33,228 nucleotides of DNA from Flavobacterium psychrophilum (GCA_003243255.1 QFQM01000031.1:1-33228); one strand, 5' to 3'; shown: positions 16,219 to 27,530, counted from the stretch's first letter. Made by a program: numbers and translations. The notes: generated by a model not told the origin, from the letters alone.

Positions 16219-17835
16219 ATGTGTGGAATTTTAGCAATTATCGGTAAAGGGAAAGACGAAGCGTTAGTGAAACAGCTTTCAAAAAGGATGTCGCACCGCG
16301 GTCCTGACGAAAGCGATCTTAATGTAACAGAAAAAGGCCATATACTTAGCCATGAGCGTTTATCTATTATCGATCTCAATACAGGTAAGCAGCCTATTCA
16401 GGGGACCTCTAAAGCATGGATGGTGCACAATGGTGAAATATATAACCATCAGAAGCTGCGTGATACCGTATTGAGCCATCATGAATTCAGGACAACATCA
16501 GATTCTGAAGTCATCGTACATCTTTACGAGGAGTATGGTTATGAATTCTGCGATATGCTGGATGGTATTTTTGCTTTTGTGGTTATAGATGGTGATGATT
16601 ACATAGCAGGGCGTGATCCTCTGGGTGTAAAACCGTTGTATTACGGACTTGACGAAAGAGGAAGGATGTATTTTGCTTCCGAAATGAAAGCCATAGCCGA
16701 TCAGTGCAGGAGTTTCTCTACATTTCCTCCGGGGCATTATTATACGCCAAAAACGGGCTTTGTAAAGTACTACAGGCCGGAATGGGAAGAGGCAGCTAAA
16801 GCTGTTGAGGAAGTTGATTATTTTGCGATCAGGGAAATGCTTACGCAGGCTGTTGAAAAAAGGCTGATGAGTGATGTGCCTGTTGGCGTGTTGTTATCCG
16901 GTGGGCTGGATTCTTCGCTTACATCATCCATAGCGGCACGTTTGCTAAAAGATTCCGGTCAAAAGCTGCATTCGTTTTCGATAGGGCTTGACCCAAATGC
17001 TCCCGATGCAGTAGCTGCACGACTTGTAGCTGAGTTTTTAGGTACTGAACACCACGAAGTTCATTTTACTATAGAACAGGGAATAGAAATATTAGATAAG
17101 CTGATATGGCATCTTGAAACCTATGATGTGACTTCAATCAGGGCAAGTACACCTATGTACTTTCTTAGTAAGGCAATAACCGATAAGGGTATTAAGGTGG
17201 TGCTTTCAGGTGAAGGAGCCGACGAGATTTTTGGAGGTTATCTTTATTTCAGAAATGCACCTACTGCTGCCGACTTCCAGAAGGAAACCATTGAGAGGGT
17301 TCAGAAGCTCTTTACAGCCGATTTACTGAGAGCGGATAAGTCTACCATGGCGCATGGCCTGGAGGCACGTGTTCCGTTCCTGGATAAGGCTTTTTTGGAA
17401 CTTGCTATAAAAATAAAACCTGAAGAAAAACAGCCTAAGGCTTACGACGGGGTAGAGAAATATATCCTCAGGAAAGCATTTGACACCCCTAAAACGCCTT
17501 ATCTGCCAAATGAGGTACTATGGAGGCAGAAGGAGCAATTTAGTGACGGTGTAGGCTATAACTGGATCGATACGCTGATTGAATATTGTTCTGAACAGGT
17601 AACGGATGCGGAGCTGGAAGCTGCCGAGGAGCGTTTTCCATACAATACTCCCGCGACTAAGGAAGCCTATTTTTACAGGACGATTTTCCATAAGCATTTC
17701 CCTCAGTTGAGTGCGGCTCAGACGGTACGTAAATGGATACCGAAATGGCAGGAAAACACCGATCCGAGCGGACGTGCCAATGCGGCACACGTTCAGGCCG
17801 ATACCTGCATTGCGCAGGTCAAAATAGAAATATAA
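16219..17835 (+). CDS. asnB: Asparagine synthase B (glutamine-hydrolysing)
   Basis: 538 residues; E. coli AsnB is 554. MCGILAIIG gives Cys2 after Met removal, the class II glutamine amidotransferase nucleophile; the start is thus fixed. HRGPDES and the VHNGEIYNH region belong to the glutaminase domain (to ~190). The PP-loop SGGLDSS at 227-233 binds ATP in the synthetase domain, followed by VVLSGEGADEIFGGY and MAHGLEARVPFLD. It makes asparagine from aspartate, ATP and glutamine in the cytoplasm. It stands alone with a terminator on each side; the 5' spacer is about 190 bases. Confidence 0.97.
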   Translation: MCGILAIIGKGKDEALVKQLSKRMSHRGPDESDLNVTEKGHILSHERLSIIDLNTGKQPIQGTSKAWMVHNGEIYNHQKLRDTVLSHHEFRTTSDSEVIVHLYEEYGYEFCDMLDGIFAFVVIDGDDYIAGRDPLGVKPLYYGLDERGRMYFASEMKAIADQCRSFSTFPPGHYYTPKTGFVKYYRPEWEEAAKAVEEVDYFAIREMLTQAVEKRLMSDVPVGVLLSGGLDSSLTSSIAARLLKDSGQKLHSFSIGLDPNAPDAVAARLVAEFLGTEHHEVHFTIEQGIEILDKLIWHLETYDVTSIRASTPMYFLSKAITDKGIKVVLSGEGADEIFGGYLYFRNAPTAADFQKETIERVQKLFTADLLRADKSTMAHGLEARVPFLDKAFLELAIKIKPEEKQPKAYDGVEKYILRKAFDTPKTPYLPNEVLWRQKEQFSDGVGYNWIDTLIEYCSEQVTDAELEAAEERFPYNTPATKEAYFYRTIFHKHFPQLSAAQTVRKWIPKWQENTDPSGRANAAHVQADTCIAQVKIEI

Positions 17836-17877
17836 TGTAGTAGTTTATATTTGAATTTTTAGTTTGTTTGTTTGTAT

Positions 17878-17904
17878 AAAATGCCCCTTTATGGGGCATT
17901 TTTT
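17878..17904 (+). terminator. Terminator after asnB
   Basis: A 10-bp stem AAAATGCCCC / GGGGCATTTT with a 5-base loop and a T run. It lies 43 bases after the asnB stop. Confidence 0.92.
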
Positions 17905-17984
17905 ATGCACTGTTTTTAACACTTTAGCAGCTATTTGATAAACGTATGCTGATTTTAATAAATTGTTGATAACTTACCTCCTAA

Positions 17985-20006
<2,022 letters not shown>

Positions 20007-20033
20007 CGGCTTTTCTATACAAACAAACACGCT

Positions 20034-20063
20034 AAAAGGGTATCTGTACAGGTACCCTTTTTT
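20034..20063 (+). terminator. Terminator after gyrB
   Basis: AAAAGGGTATCT pairs with AGGTACCCTTTT (one G-U) around GTAC, followed by T's. It lies 28 bases after the stop. Confidence 0.9.
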
Positions 20064-20236
20064 ATGGATTGCACTATTGTGAAAAATAAATTGAAGATAA
20101 GGTGTTTTGGGAGGATTATTTTAGTAAATTGGTGAATCAAACGCGGATATTCTAATTTTTTGATGATTTGTGTTTGAACAAGTTCTTTAACCGATTTACA
20201 AAACAATACAAACTAACCTAATTAAACATTGAATTT
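20064..20236. other. Spacer between gyrB and mdh
   Basis: 173 AT-rich bases that must carry the mdh promoter. TAATTTTTTG near 20151 is a loose -7 candidate, but no confident box is seen. No gene. Confidence 0.35.
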
Positions 20237-21172
20237 ATGAAAGTTACAATAGTAGGCGCCGGCAATGTAGGCGCTACCTGTGCAGATGTTATTTCTTACA
20301 GGGGTATTGCCAGCGAAGTGGTTTTGCTTGATATAAAAGAAGGCTTTGCAGAAGGTAAGGCTATGGATATAATGCAGTGTGCCACAACTACAGGATTTAA
20401 TACACGCGTTTCAGGAAGTACAAATGATTATTCAAAAACAGCGAATAGTGATGTAGTGGTAATTACATCAGGTATACCAAGAAAGCCGGGGATGACCCGT
20501 GAAGAACTTATTGGTATAAATGCAGGGATTGTTAAGGGTGTTGCAGAGAACGTGCTGCAGCATTCGCCTAATGCGATTATAGTGGTGGTTTCGAATCCGA
20601 TGGATACAATGACGTATCTTACGCTTAAGGCAACCGGAATTCCTAAAAACAGGATTATAGGTATGGGAGGTGCGCTTGATAGCTCACGCTTTAAGTATTA
20701 TCTTTCAAAAGCACTTGACAGGCCATCGAATGATGTGCAGGGTATGGTAATAGGGGGGCATGGAGATACTACTATGATTCCGCTTACGCGACTTGCATCA
20801 TACAACGGCAGCCCGGTTTCTGATTTCCTTTCGCAGGAACAGCTTGAAAAAGTTGCGGCTGATACAATGGTAGGAGGAGCTACGCTGACAGGGCTTTTAG
20901 GGACTTCGGCATGGTATGCTCCGGGAGCTTCTGTGGCTTATCTTGTAGATAGTATCCTTAATGACCAAAAGAAAATTATTGCCTGCTCGGTTTACCTTGA
21001 AGGAGAGTATGGGCAGAATGATATATGCATAGGCGTTCCGTGTATTATAGGAAAAAACGGTATTGAGAAAATAGTCGATATTAAGCTTAATGATAGTGAA
21101 AAAGCACTGTTTGCCAAGAGTGCAGATGCTGTCAGAAGCATGAATGCCGACCTGAAATCGGTATTAGTATAA
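20237..21172 (+). CDS. mdh: NAD-dependent malate dehydrogenase
   Basis: 311 residues. The dinucleotide-binding loop is GAGNVGA (7-13), with Asp32 at the end of the second strand, pointing to NAD. RKPGMTR supplies Arg82 and Arg88, and Asp148, Arg151 and His175 (in GGHGD, 173-177) fit the catalytic set of lactate-dehydrogenase-like malate dehydrogenases. Arg82 in place of Gln in the substrate loop supports malate/oxaloacetate over lactate. It acts in the TCA cycle. It is a single gene with its own terminator. Confidence 0.95.
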   Translation: MKVTIVGAGNVGATCADVISYRGIASEVVLLDIKEGFAEGKAMDIMQCATTTGFNTRVSGSTNDYSKTANSDVVVITSGIPRKPGMTREELIGINAGIVKGVAENVLQHSPNAIIVVVSNPMDTMTYLTLKATGIPKNRIIGMGGALDSSRFKYYLSKALDRPSNDVQGMVIGGHGDTTMIPLTRLASYNGSPVSDFLSQEQLEKVAADTMVGGATLTGLLGTSAWYAPGASVAYLVDSILNDQKKIIACSVYLEGEYGQNDICIGVPCIIGKNGIEKIVDIKLNDSEKALFAKSADAVRSMNADLKSVLV

Positions 21173-21195
21173 GGTCAAACACCAGTAAAATAAGG

Positions 21196-21221
21196 AGACT
21201 GCCGTTGGCAGTCTTTTTTTT
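21196..21221 (+). terminator. Terminator after mdh
   Basis: AGACTGCC / GGCAGTCT with loop GTT, then eight T's. Confidence 0.93.
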
Positions 21222-21242
21222 GTGATATAATTAGTAAATAAA

Positions 21243-21273
21243 TTGGTTAATCTTATCTGAAATTATATATTTG
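21243..21273 (+). promoter_or_regulatory. Promoter for secDF
   Basis: TTG at 21243-21245, 20 bases, then TATATTTG at 21266-21273: a near-ideal Bacteroidetes promoter. The secDF ATG is 40 bases after the -7 box. Confidence 0.75.
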
Positions 21274-21313
21274 CTCGTTTTAAAAAATTGGACATAATTA
21301 ATTTTTACAAATA

Positions 21314-24262
21314 ATGCAGAATAAGGGACTCATTAAGTTTTTCGCAATCGTATTTGCGTTAGTATGTATTTACCAGCTTTCCTTCACATTTGTTTCAAAT
21401 GGAATAGAGAAAGATGCTAAGGCACATGCCAATGGCGACTCTGATAAAGAAGTTGCTTATCTTGAATCGATGAAAGATTCAGTAGTGTATCTTGGTTATA
21501 CATACGATGAAGTAAGAAATAAACAAATCAACAAAGGTCTTGACCTTGAAGGAGGAATTAACGTAATGCTTGAGATATCTGTAAAAGATATCGTTAAAGG
21601 CCTTGCTAACAATTCTAAAAATCCTGTTTTCAACAAAGCTCTTGATGAGGCTAAGAAAAACAGACAAGGTAACCAGGACTATCTTGACGCTTTCTTCGTT
21701 GCGTTTGATAAAGAGTCTAAGGGTTCAGTAAAACTGGCTTCTCCTGAGTTATTCACTAACAGGATAATGGGTGAGGCTGTTAATACAAAAATGACTGATG
21801 ACCAGGTTAAAGCTGTAATCAGAAAAAAAGTAAGCGAGTCTATTGACAGTGCTTTCGGAGTATTAACTGAGCGTATCGATAAATTTGGTGTTGTTCAGCC
21901 AAATATCCAAAAACTAGGTGAGTCAGGACGTATCATGGTAGAACTACCGGGTGCTAAAGATATTGACCGTGTTAAAAAACTATTGCAAAGTACAGCTCAG
22001 CTTGAGTTCTGGGAAGCATATAAAGTAAATGATCTTCAGGGCTTCCTTATGGGTGCTAATGAAGTACTTAAAAAAACTGAGAAAGATGTAAAAGTTACTG
22101 AGACAGCAACTGCTTCTCCAACTGATACACTTCTTACAAATAAAGCGAAAGATTCTGCTGTTGCTCCTGCTAAAGGTGCTAACCCTTTATTTGAAAAATT
22201 AACTCCTGGTCAGGGAGGTCCAATAATTGGTATCGCATCTGTAAAAGATACAGCTAAGATCAACTCTTGGTTAAAGAGAGCTGATATACGTGGATTACTT
22301 TCAGCAGATCAGCGTTATGCCCGTTTTGCATGGGGTAAAGAAGATGTAAGAAAAGCAAAAGGTATTCTTGAACTTTACTGTCTTAAAACTAACAGAGAAG
22401 GTATTCCTGATCTTGCAGGTAACGTAATTACAGGTGCTAACGCAGCATTTGACCAAATGGGTAAACCGTCTGTAGAAATGCAGATGAACAACCGTGGTGC
22501 TCAGGTTTGGGAAGAAATGACAGGTAAAGCATACAGAGAACAGGGCTTTATTGCTATCGTTCTTGATAATGTTGTTTACTCTGCTCCGGGTGTAACTTCA
22601 GGTCCAATTGCGGGAGGTAACTCTCAGATCTCAGGTGCATTTGATGTAACTGAAACAAAAGACTTAGCTAACATCCTTAGGGCTGGTAAACTTCCTGCGT
22701 CTGCTGATATCGTTCAGTCAGAGGTAGTAGGTCCGTCACTAGGTCAGGAAGCTATTGATAACGGTATTATTTCATCTATTGCAGGTCTTTTACTAGTATC
22801 GCTTTGGATGGTTATATACTATGGTAAAGCAGGTTGGTTTGCTAATGCTGCGCTTATCGTAAACGTACTGTTCCTTTTTGGTATGCTTGCAAGCTTAGGT
22901 GCTGTTCTTACATTACCTGGTATCGCTGGTATCGTACTAACAATCGGTACTGCGGTGGATGCTAACATTATCATCTACGAACGAGCGAAAGAAGAATTAC
23001 GTCATGGTAAATCACTCGATGAGGCTGTTAAGATTTCTTATAGCTGGAGAGGTGCGATGTCATCTATTACTGATGCTAACGTAACACACGTACTTACAGG
23101 TCTTGTTCTATTGATCTTTGGTACTGGTCCGGTTAAAGGTTTCGCTACAACACTACTTTTAGGTATATTCACATCATTATTTACATCGCTTTTCATTACA
23201 AGGTTATTCCTTGACTGGAGTATCAGAAAAGGTGGTGAACTTACGTTCGTAACAGGACTTTCTAAAAACTGGTTTACTAACTTCCATTTCGATTTCCTTG
23301 GTGCTAAGAAATTCACTTATATCTTCTCGTCACTTGTTGTAATCGTAAGCTGTATTTCATTTGCAACTAACGGTCTTGATGAGGGTATTGATTTCGTTGG
23401 TGGTAGATCTTCACAAATCAAATTTGAAAAATCAGTTTCTGCTGATGAGATCAAAGAAGAGCTTGAAGCGGAATTTAAAGAAGGTGTAGACGTAAAAATA
23501 TTTGGTAACGATTCTCAGTTAAGGATCACTACTAAATACAAGATTAAAGACAATACAGCTGAAGCTGATGCTGAAGTAAACCATAAGTTATTTACAGCAT
23601 TGAAAAAACACTACCCTTCAAATCTTACTGAAGAGCAGTTTATCAACACGTATGAAGGTAAAAAACTGGGTATACTTTCTCAGACAAAAGTAAGTGGAGC
23701 TGTAGCAGATGATATCAAGGCTAACTCAGTATGGGCGGTTCTTGGTGCAATGGCAATCGTATTCATTTACCTAATGGTGAGCTTCAGAAAATGGCAGTAC
23801 TCTCTTGGAGCTATCGCTGCAGTTGCTCACGACGTTATCTTCGTATTGGGTATCTACTCGCTTTGCTACAAGTTTATGCCTTTCCACATGGAAATGGACC
23901 AGCACTTTATTGCGGCTATCCTAACAGTTATTGGTTACTCGATGAATGATACGGTAATTGTATTCGACAGGGTAAGGGAATACCTTACAGGTAAAGAAAA
24001 AGGTAGCTTTAAAGATATCGTAAATGCTTCTGTTAACACTACTATGTCAAGAACGATCAATACATCATTAACGATGGTTCTTGTATTAGGTATCATGTTC
24101 ATCTTTGGTGGTGATTCGATCAGAGGTTTCATCTTCGCGATGCTTATCGGTATCGTAGTAGGTACATATTCTTCACTATTTATCGCAACTCCGGTACTTG
24201 TTGATTCAATGCCGAAGAAAGATAAAGACCTGATTGTGAAACAACACAACGAAGAGGCTTAA
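21314..24262 (+). CDS. secDF: Protein translocase subunit SecDF (fused)
   Basis: 982 residues, a SecD-SecF fusion as is usual in Bacteroidota. One N-terminal transmembrane helix (about 8-28), a large periplasmic P1 domain (MQMNNRGAQVWEEMT, VVYSAPGVTSGPIAGG), then a membrane domain with GTAVDANIIIYERAKEE. The SecF half begins near 650 with LDEGIDFVGGRSSQIKFEK and contains GYSMNDTVIVFDRVREY and NTTMSRTINTSLT, the SecF motifs. SecDF uses the proton gradient to pull exported proteins out of SecYEG. The Ala/Thr/Lys-rich stretch at ~250-285 is a probable linker. It is expressed from its own promoter and ends in a terminator. Confidence 0.97.
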   Translation: MQNKGLIKFFAIVFALVCIYQLSFTFVSNGIEKDAKAHANGDSDKEVAYLESMKDSVVYLGYTYDEVRNKQINKGLDLEGGINVMLEISVKDIVKGLANNSKNPVFNKALDEAKKNRQGNQDYLDAFFVAFDKESKGSVKLASPELFTNRIMGEAVNTKMTDDQVKAVIRKKVSESIDSAFGVLTERIDKFGVVQPNIQKLGESGRIMVELPGAKDIDRVKKLLQSTAQLEFWEAYKVNDLQGFLMGANEVLKKTEKDVKVTETATASPTDTLLTNKAKDSAVAPAKGANPLFEKLTPGQGGPIIGIASVKDTAKINSWLKRADIRGLLSADQRYARFAWGKEDVRKAKGILELYCLKTNREGIPDLAGNVITGANAAFDQMGKPSVEMQMNNRGAQVWEEMTGKAYREQGFIAIVLDNVVYSAPGVTSGPIAGGNSQISGAFDVTETKDLANILRAGKLPASADIVQSEVVGPSLGQEAIDNGIISSIAGLLLVSLWMVIYYGKAGWFANAALIVNVLFLFGMLASLGAVLTLPGIAGIVLTIGTAVDANIIIYERAKEELRHGKSLDEAVKISYSWRGAMSSITDANVTHVLTGLVLLIFGTGPVKGFATTLLLGIFTSLFTSLFITRLFLDWSIRKGGELTFVTGLSKNWFTNFHFDFLGAKKFTYIFSSLVVIVSCISFATNGLDEGIDFVGGRSSQIKFEKSVSADEIKEELEAEFKEGVDVKIFGNDSQLRITTKYKIKDNTAEADAEVNHKLFTALKKHYPSNLTEEQFINTYEGKKLGILSQTKVSGAVADDIKANSVWAVLGAMAIVFIYLMVSFRKWQYSLGAIAAVAHDVIFVLGIYSLCYKFMPFHMEMDQHFIAAILTVIGYSMNDTVIVFDRVREYLTGKEKGSFKDIVNASVNTTMSRTINTSLTMVLVLGIMFIFGGDSIRGFIFAMLIGIVVGTYSSLFIATPVLVDSMPKKDKDLIVKQHNEEA

Positions 24263-24283
24263 TAATCTTTGTTAAATTATACT

Positions 24284-24317
24284 AAAACCTGTCTGTGAAA
24301 ATGGACAGGTTTTTTTT
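24284..24317 (+). terminator. Terminator after secDF
   Basis: AAAACCTGTC / GACAGGTTTT, 10-base loop, then T's. Confidence 0.9.
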
Positions 24318-24326
24318 ATTTTGCTT

Positions 24327-24355
24327 TTGTGCATACGCAAAAAAGCATATATTCG
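24327..24355 (+). promoter_or_regulatory. Promoter for exbB-exbD-tonB
   Basis: TTG at 24327-24329, 18 bases, then TATATTCG at 24348-24355 (7/8 of TAnnTTTG). The GTG at 24329 that would open a longer reading frame overlaps the -33 element, so the gene starts further down at 24425. Confidence 0.55.
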
Positions 24356-24424
24356 TTATCATTAATAAATAAATACTATTGCCTCAGGGCATATTACCAT
24401 TTCAAAGAAAACCTTTATCAGAAC

Positions 24425-25129
24425 ATGACAAATCTAATTTTCTTACTTCAGGACACTCTGGCTGTTGCTAAAGATGCTCCTGTTGATGCGGCTGCTGCAG
24501 CGACTCAGGATCAATCAATCAATTTCTTTTCGATGCTAATGAAAGGTGGGGTGATGGTATGGCCAATTCTGGCTTTATTGTTCTTTACGCTTTATGTTAT
24601 TATTGAAAGGGCTTTATATATCAGTAAGCACAGTAAAGAAGATGCCGGGCTTATAAACGATGTTCGTTTTCAGCTTAATTCAGGCAAGATTGAGGCGGCA
24701 CAAATTACTGCCAGCAAAGCCGGTACTGCTTATGGAAATATCCTTGAGAGTGGAATTGCACTGGTAGGGAGGCCATTAAGTGAAATAGAAGGTATGATGG
24801 AGAAAACTACCAATGTTGAAATCGGCCTTATGGAAAAGAAATTAGGCTGGTTAGGTCTGGTTTCCGGTATTGCACCTATTTTAGGGTTTATTGGTACTAT
24901 CTCGGGGGTAATTAAGATTTTCTACACCATTTCGATTACTGAGAATATCAGTATAGGTAGTATTTCAGGAGGTCTTTATGAAAAAATGATCAGTTCGGGT
25001 TTAGGGCTTATCGTAGGTGTTGTAGCTTATTCGGGCTACCACTTTTTCAATATGCTTATCGATGGATTTGCACTGAAAGTTCAGAAACAGGTTATACAGT
25101 TTGTTAATGTAATTACAACAGGAAAATAA
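24425..25129 (+). CDS. exbB: ExbB/TolQ/MotA-family proton channel
   Basis: 234 residues from the ATG at 24425. A hydrophobic helix GGVMVWPILALLFFTLYVIIE (about 43-63), a cytoplasmic loop, then GWLGLVSGIAPILGFIGTISGVI and SGLGLIVGVVAYSGYHFF, the paired helices that form the proton channel. With ExbD it powers a TonB-like protein. The TAA stop shares its A with the ATG of exbD (TAATG), so translation is likely coupled. The longer GTG start would fall in the promoter. Whether the system is Ton or Tol in role is not settled by sequence alone. Confidence 0.88.
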   Translation: MTNLIFLLQDTLAVAKDAPVDAAAAATQDQSINFFSMLMKGGVMVWPILALLFFTLYVIIERALYISKHSKEDAGLINDVRFQLNSGKIEAAQITASKAGTAYGNILESGIALVGRPLSEIEGMMEKTTNVEIGLMEKKLGWLGLVSGIAPILGFIGTISGVIKIFYTISITENISIGSISGGLYEKMISSGLGLIVGVVAYSGYHFFNMLIDGFALKVQKQVIQFVNVITTGK

Positions 25130-25521
25130 TGAGAGTAAGGAGAAATAAACGTTTTCATGCTGAGATTGCAGCTTCTGCACTCAGTGATATCATGTTCTTT
25201 CTACTGTTGTTCTTCCTGATTATCTCTACATTGGCAAATCCGAATGTTATTGATCTGATGCTGCCTAAAGCTGATTCTAATAAAACAACAGATAAAGCGC
25301 ACGTTACTATTTCAGTAAATGCTGATAAGCAGTATTTTATTGACAAGCAACAGGTGCCTTTTGAAGAACTTGAGTCTACTCTGATGGCCAGGATTGCCGG
25401 AAGCGGTGATAATGTTGTTATTGTAAGGCTTCCTAAAGACTTACAGGTTCAGGACATGGTAGACATATTGCAGATAGGGCAAAAGAACAAGTTGAAGTTT
25501 TCTATCGCCACAACAAAATAA
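25129..25521 (+). CDS. exbD: ExbD/TolR biopolymer transport protein
   Basis: 130 residues. One N-terminal transmembrane helix (DIMFFLLLFFLIISTLA, about 20-36) with the membrane Asp20 that carries the proton in this family, then a periplasmic domain (VTISVNADKQYFIDKQQV). It forms the proton-driven motor with ExbB. The next gene starts 6 bases after its stop. Confidence 0.9.
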   Translation: MRVRRNKRFHAEIAASALSDIMFFLLLFFLIISTLANPNVIDLMLPKADSNKTTDKAHVTISVNADKQYFIDKQQVPFEELESTLMARIAGSGDNVVIVRLPKDLQVQDMVDILQIGQKNKLKFSIATTK

Positions 25522-25527
25522 GAAAGA

Positions 25528-26439
25528 ATGGCTTTTAGTTTTACAAATGAGGAAAAGAAATCGCTGGCAATTACTACGATAGTATTTGTCCTTGCTGCCC
25601 TTTTTCTCTTTTTATTTAAATATACACAGAAGGACGACCTTATCGACCTCGCCGAACTTGAAGGAGGAGGCGGAGGAGGAGGTGTGACTGTGAATTTTGG
25701 CGACAGTGATGTTGGATCGGGAGCTGATTTTCGCAGCGAAGTGCTTGAAGTTACAGAGAGAGTAAAACAGGCTCCAACCCCGGTTCAGGCGGATGAAGAA
25801 GAAGTTGTTGCCAGTGATCTTGACGATGCTCCGGCGGTAGTGAAAACAAAGCCTGTTGAGAAGAAAGATCCTAAGAAGGTTGAGACTAAGCCGGTTTCGG
25901 TAAAAGCACCTCCACATCCCTCTAAAACTACATCTGATGCACTAGCTAATATCCTTAATGGTAATAACAAAGGTGGAGATGGAGATGATGGTGTAGCCGG
26001 AAACAAAGGTAAACTTGGAGGAGATAAAAACTCAGGAAGCTACTACGGAGATGGCGGAAGTGGGGGAGGTACCGGTGGAGGTAGTGGCTCCGGTAAAGGA
26101 ACAGGTACGGGACCAGGCTCAGGAAGCGGAAGCGGTGGAGGAAGTGGCGCAGGCCGAGGTACAGGAGTGGGTAACTATAAATTAGATGGTAGGAGAAATT
26201 TAAATACCCCAAAACCGCAGTACAGATGTAATGAAGAAGGTACTGTAGTTGTTCAGATTACTGTAAACAGAGCCGGCAAAGTTATAAAAGCGGAAAGATT
26301 CAGAGGCACGACTAATACTGCACAGTGTCTTTTTGATCAGGCAAAAGCAGCTGCTTTTGATACTAAATTTGACAGTAGTGATTCCGCTCCTGAAACACAG
26401 GTAGGAACAATTATCTATAATTTCAAATTGACAGATTAA
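25528..26439 (+). CDS. TonB/TolA-like energy transducer with glycine-rich spacer
   Basis: 303 residues. Cytoplasmic N-terminus, one helix (SLAITTIVFVLAALFLFLF, 12-30), then seven consecutive Gly near 45, a Pro/Lys/Glu stretch (VEKKDPKKVETKPVSVK), and a ~65-residue Gly/Ser/Thr-rich region (about 148-212). The last ~80 residues (YRCNEEGTVVVQITVNRAG to GTIIYNFKL) resemble the TonB C-terminal domain, with two cysteines that could form a disulphide. TonB spacers are normally Pro-rich. With ExbB/ExbD it should reach outer-membrane partners. A Tol-like role is also possible. Confidence 0.75.
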   Translation: MAFSFTNEEKKSLAITTIVFVLAALFLFLFKYTQKDDLIDLAELEGGGGGGGVTVNFGDSDVGSGADFRSEVLEVTERVKQAPTPVQADEEEVVASDLDDAPAVVKTKPVEKKDPKKVETKPVSVKAPPHPSKTTSDALANILNGNNKGGDGDDGVAGNKGKLGGDKNSGSYYGDGGSGGGTGGGSGSGKGTGTGPGSGSGSGGGSGAGRGTGVGNYKLDGRRNLNTPKPQYRCNEEGTVVVQITVNRAGKVIKAERFRGTTNTAQCLFDQAKAAAFDTKFDSSDSAPETQVGTIIYNFKLTD

Positions 26440-26454
26440 AATAATCAGATAAAG

Positions 26455-26489
26455 AACAAATAAGCCACGCACTGCGTGGCTTATTTGTT
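26455..26489. terminator. Bidirectional terminator between convergent genes
   Basis: A perfect 16-bp palindromic stem (26455-26470 and 26474-26489) with core AAGCCACGC and loop ACT. It lies between the TonB-like gene and the minus-strand hydrolase, whose stop is at 26490, and T-rich DNA follows on both strands. Confidence 0.88.
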
Positions 26490-27446
26490 TTAGTTGAGTT
26501 GCTTCATAATCCAGTCAAAACATTGCTGATTATCCATTATAGACCATGAATGGGGGTGTCTCTGTCCGTTTGGCCTGTATCCCTTGTCGTGGGTTACTAT
26601 CAGTTGGGCATTCTTATTGCCGCCAAGTTGTAAAAGGTTAATCATCGCTGAGATATCCATCGCGTTGAGATCGTAAAAGTCCCTGTGCCTGTTTTCCATC
26701 GACCAAACCACATCGGGTTCTGTATAGAGTAAAACAGGGCTCTTAAGAAGGTATTTAGCATTTCCTCCATCTTTTTCACTTCTGGAATAGATAGAATACT
26801 TTATGTAATTTTGAGGGAATTGGGACGGTGATCCTCCAAATTCTTGGGTGTACATTTCAGTAATCCATTTTCCTTCTGCAAAAGCAACATCAGAAAAATT
26901 ACGCTCTATATCGTTTATGCAGTGTTGCCACAAGTGAGCATAATCCAAAGGTGGGTCAATGCCCCATACTGCTCTTGGGATTATTACGGTGCTTCCCTTG
27001 TCACGGTTCGCTTTTTCTGTATAGGTAAGCGATAACATTCCTCCACCTGAAAAGCCACCTAAAACAAACCTGTCTTTAGCTAGATTAAAGCGTTTGATGA
27101 CCTGTGTAAAGATTTTATCCAGCATTTCGTGTTCATAGGTATGTTTGTTAGTTCCCCAGTTTATCGAAGGGAATATAACAAGTATGCCATTGTCAACAGC
27201 AAGTTTGTGTAAAGAGATTTGCGGTTCAACATAATCGATTGTTTCTCCTGAACCCGGCAGAATAACTAGTGCTGCTTTAGGTTTGGTTTTAGGAACATAA
27301 AGCTTGTAGAATAATGTAGTAGAGTCCTTGTCCCAGGAATGGTAAAGATCGTGTGGGTCGGTTTCTGATAGTATAATGGTTTCAGTAGTCTGTGCATGTA
27401 GCTTACAGATAATCAATAGGAATAGTAGTGATAAGTGTTTTGTCAT
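26490..27446 (-). CDS. Secreted alpha/beta hydrolase
   Basis: 318 residues. A signal peptide at 1-19 (MTKHLSLLFLLIICKLHAQ) puts it in the periplasm or outside. The alpha/beta-hydrolase pattern is clear: LVILPGSGETI (60-70) near the oxyanion hole and G131-F-S133-G-G (nucleophile elbow, GxSxG), with His in RHPHSWS near 299 as possible catalytic base. It could be an esterase or peptidase-like enzyme; the substrate is unknown. No T9SS domain is visible. It is a single gene on the minus strand between two terminators. Confidence 0.8.
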   Translation of the reverse strand: MTKHLSLLFLLIICKLHAQTTETIILSETDPHDLYHSWDKDSTTLFYKLYVPKTKPKAALVILPGSGETIDYVEPQISLHKLAVDNGILVIFPSINWGTNKHTYEHEMLDKIFTQVIKRFNLAKDRFVLGGFSGGGMLSLTYTEKANRDKGSTVIIPRAVWGIDPPLDYAHLWQHCINDIERNFSDVAFAEGKWITEMYTQEFGGSPSQFPQNYIKYSIYSRSEKDGGNAKYLLKSPVLLYTEPDVVWSMENRHRDFYDLNAMDISAMINLLQLGGNKNAQLIVTHDKGYRPNGQRHPHSWSIMDNQQCFDWIMKQLN

Positions 27447-27503
27447 TTTATTTGATGATGATTGATGATGTGCTAATATAAGGAGTAAAGGGAGATTAGT
27501 GAA

Positions 27504-27530
27504 AATAAAAAACCGCCTTAAAGGCGGTTT
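27504..27530 (-). terminator. Terminator after lgt
   Basis: Palindrome AACCGCC-TTAAA-GGCGGTT at 27511-27529; read on the minus strand it is followed by a T-rich run (TTTTTTATTTTC). It lies just beyond the lgt stop. Confidence 0.88.

Noticed and set aside
20015..20206. Minus-strand 63-residue ORF after gyrB
   Set aside because: It crosses the gyrB terminator and shows no family features.
24329..24424. Longer GTG start for exbB
   Set aside because: The start overlaps the -33 element and the added residues have no ExbB character.
25955..26212. Minus-strand ORF opposite the glycine-rich region
   Set aside because: Its composition is the reverse of Gly/Ser codons and it has no start context; it is an antisense shadow.
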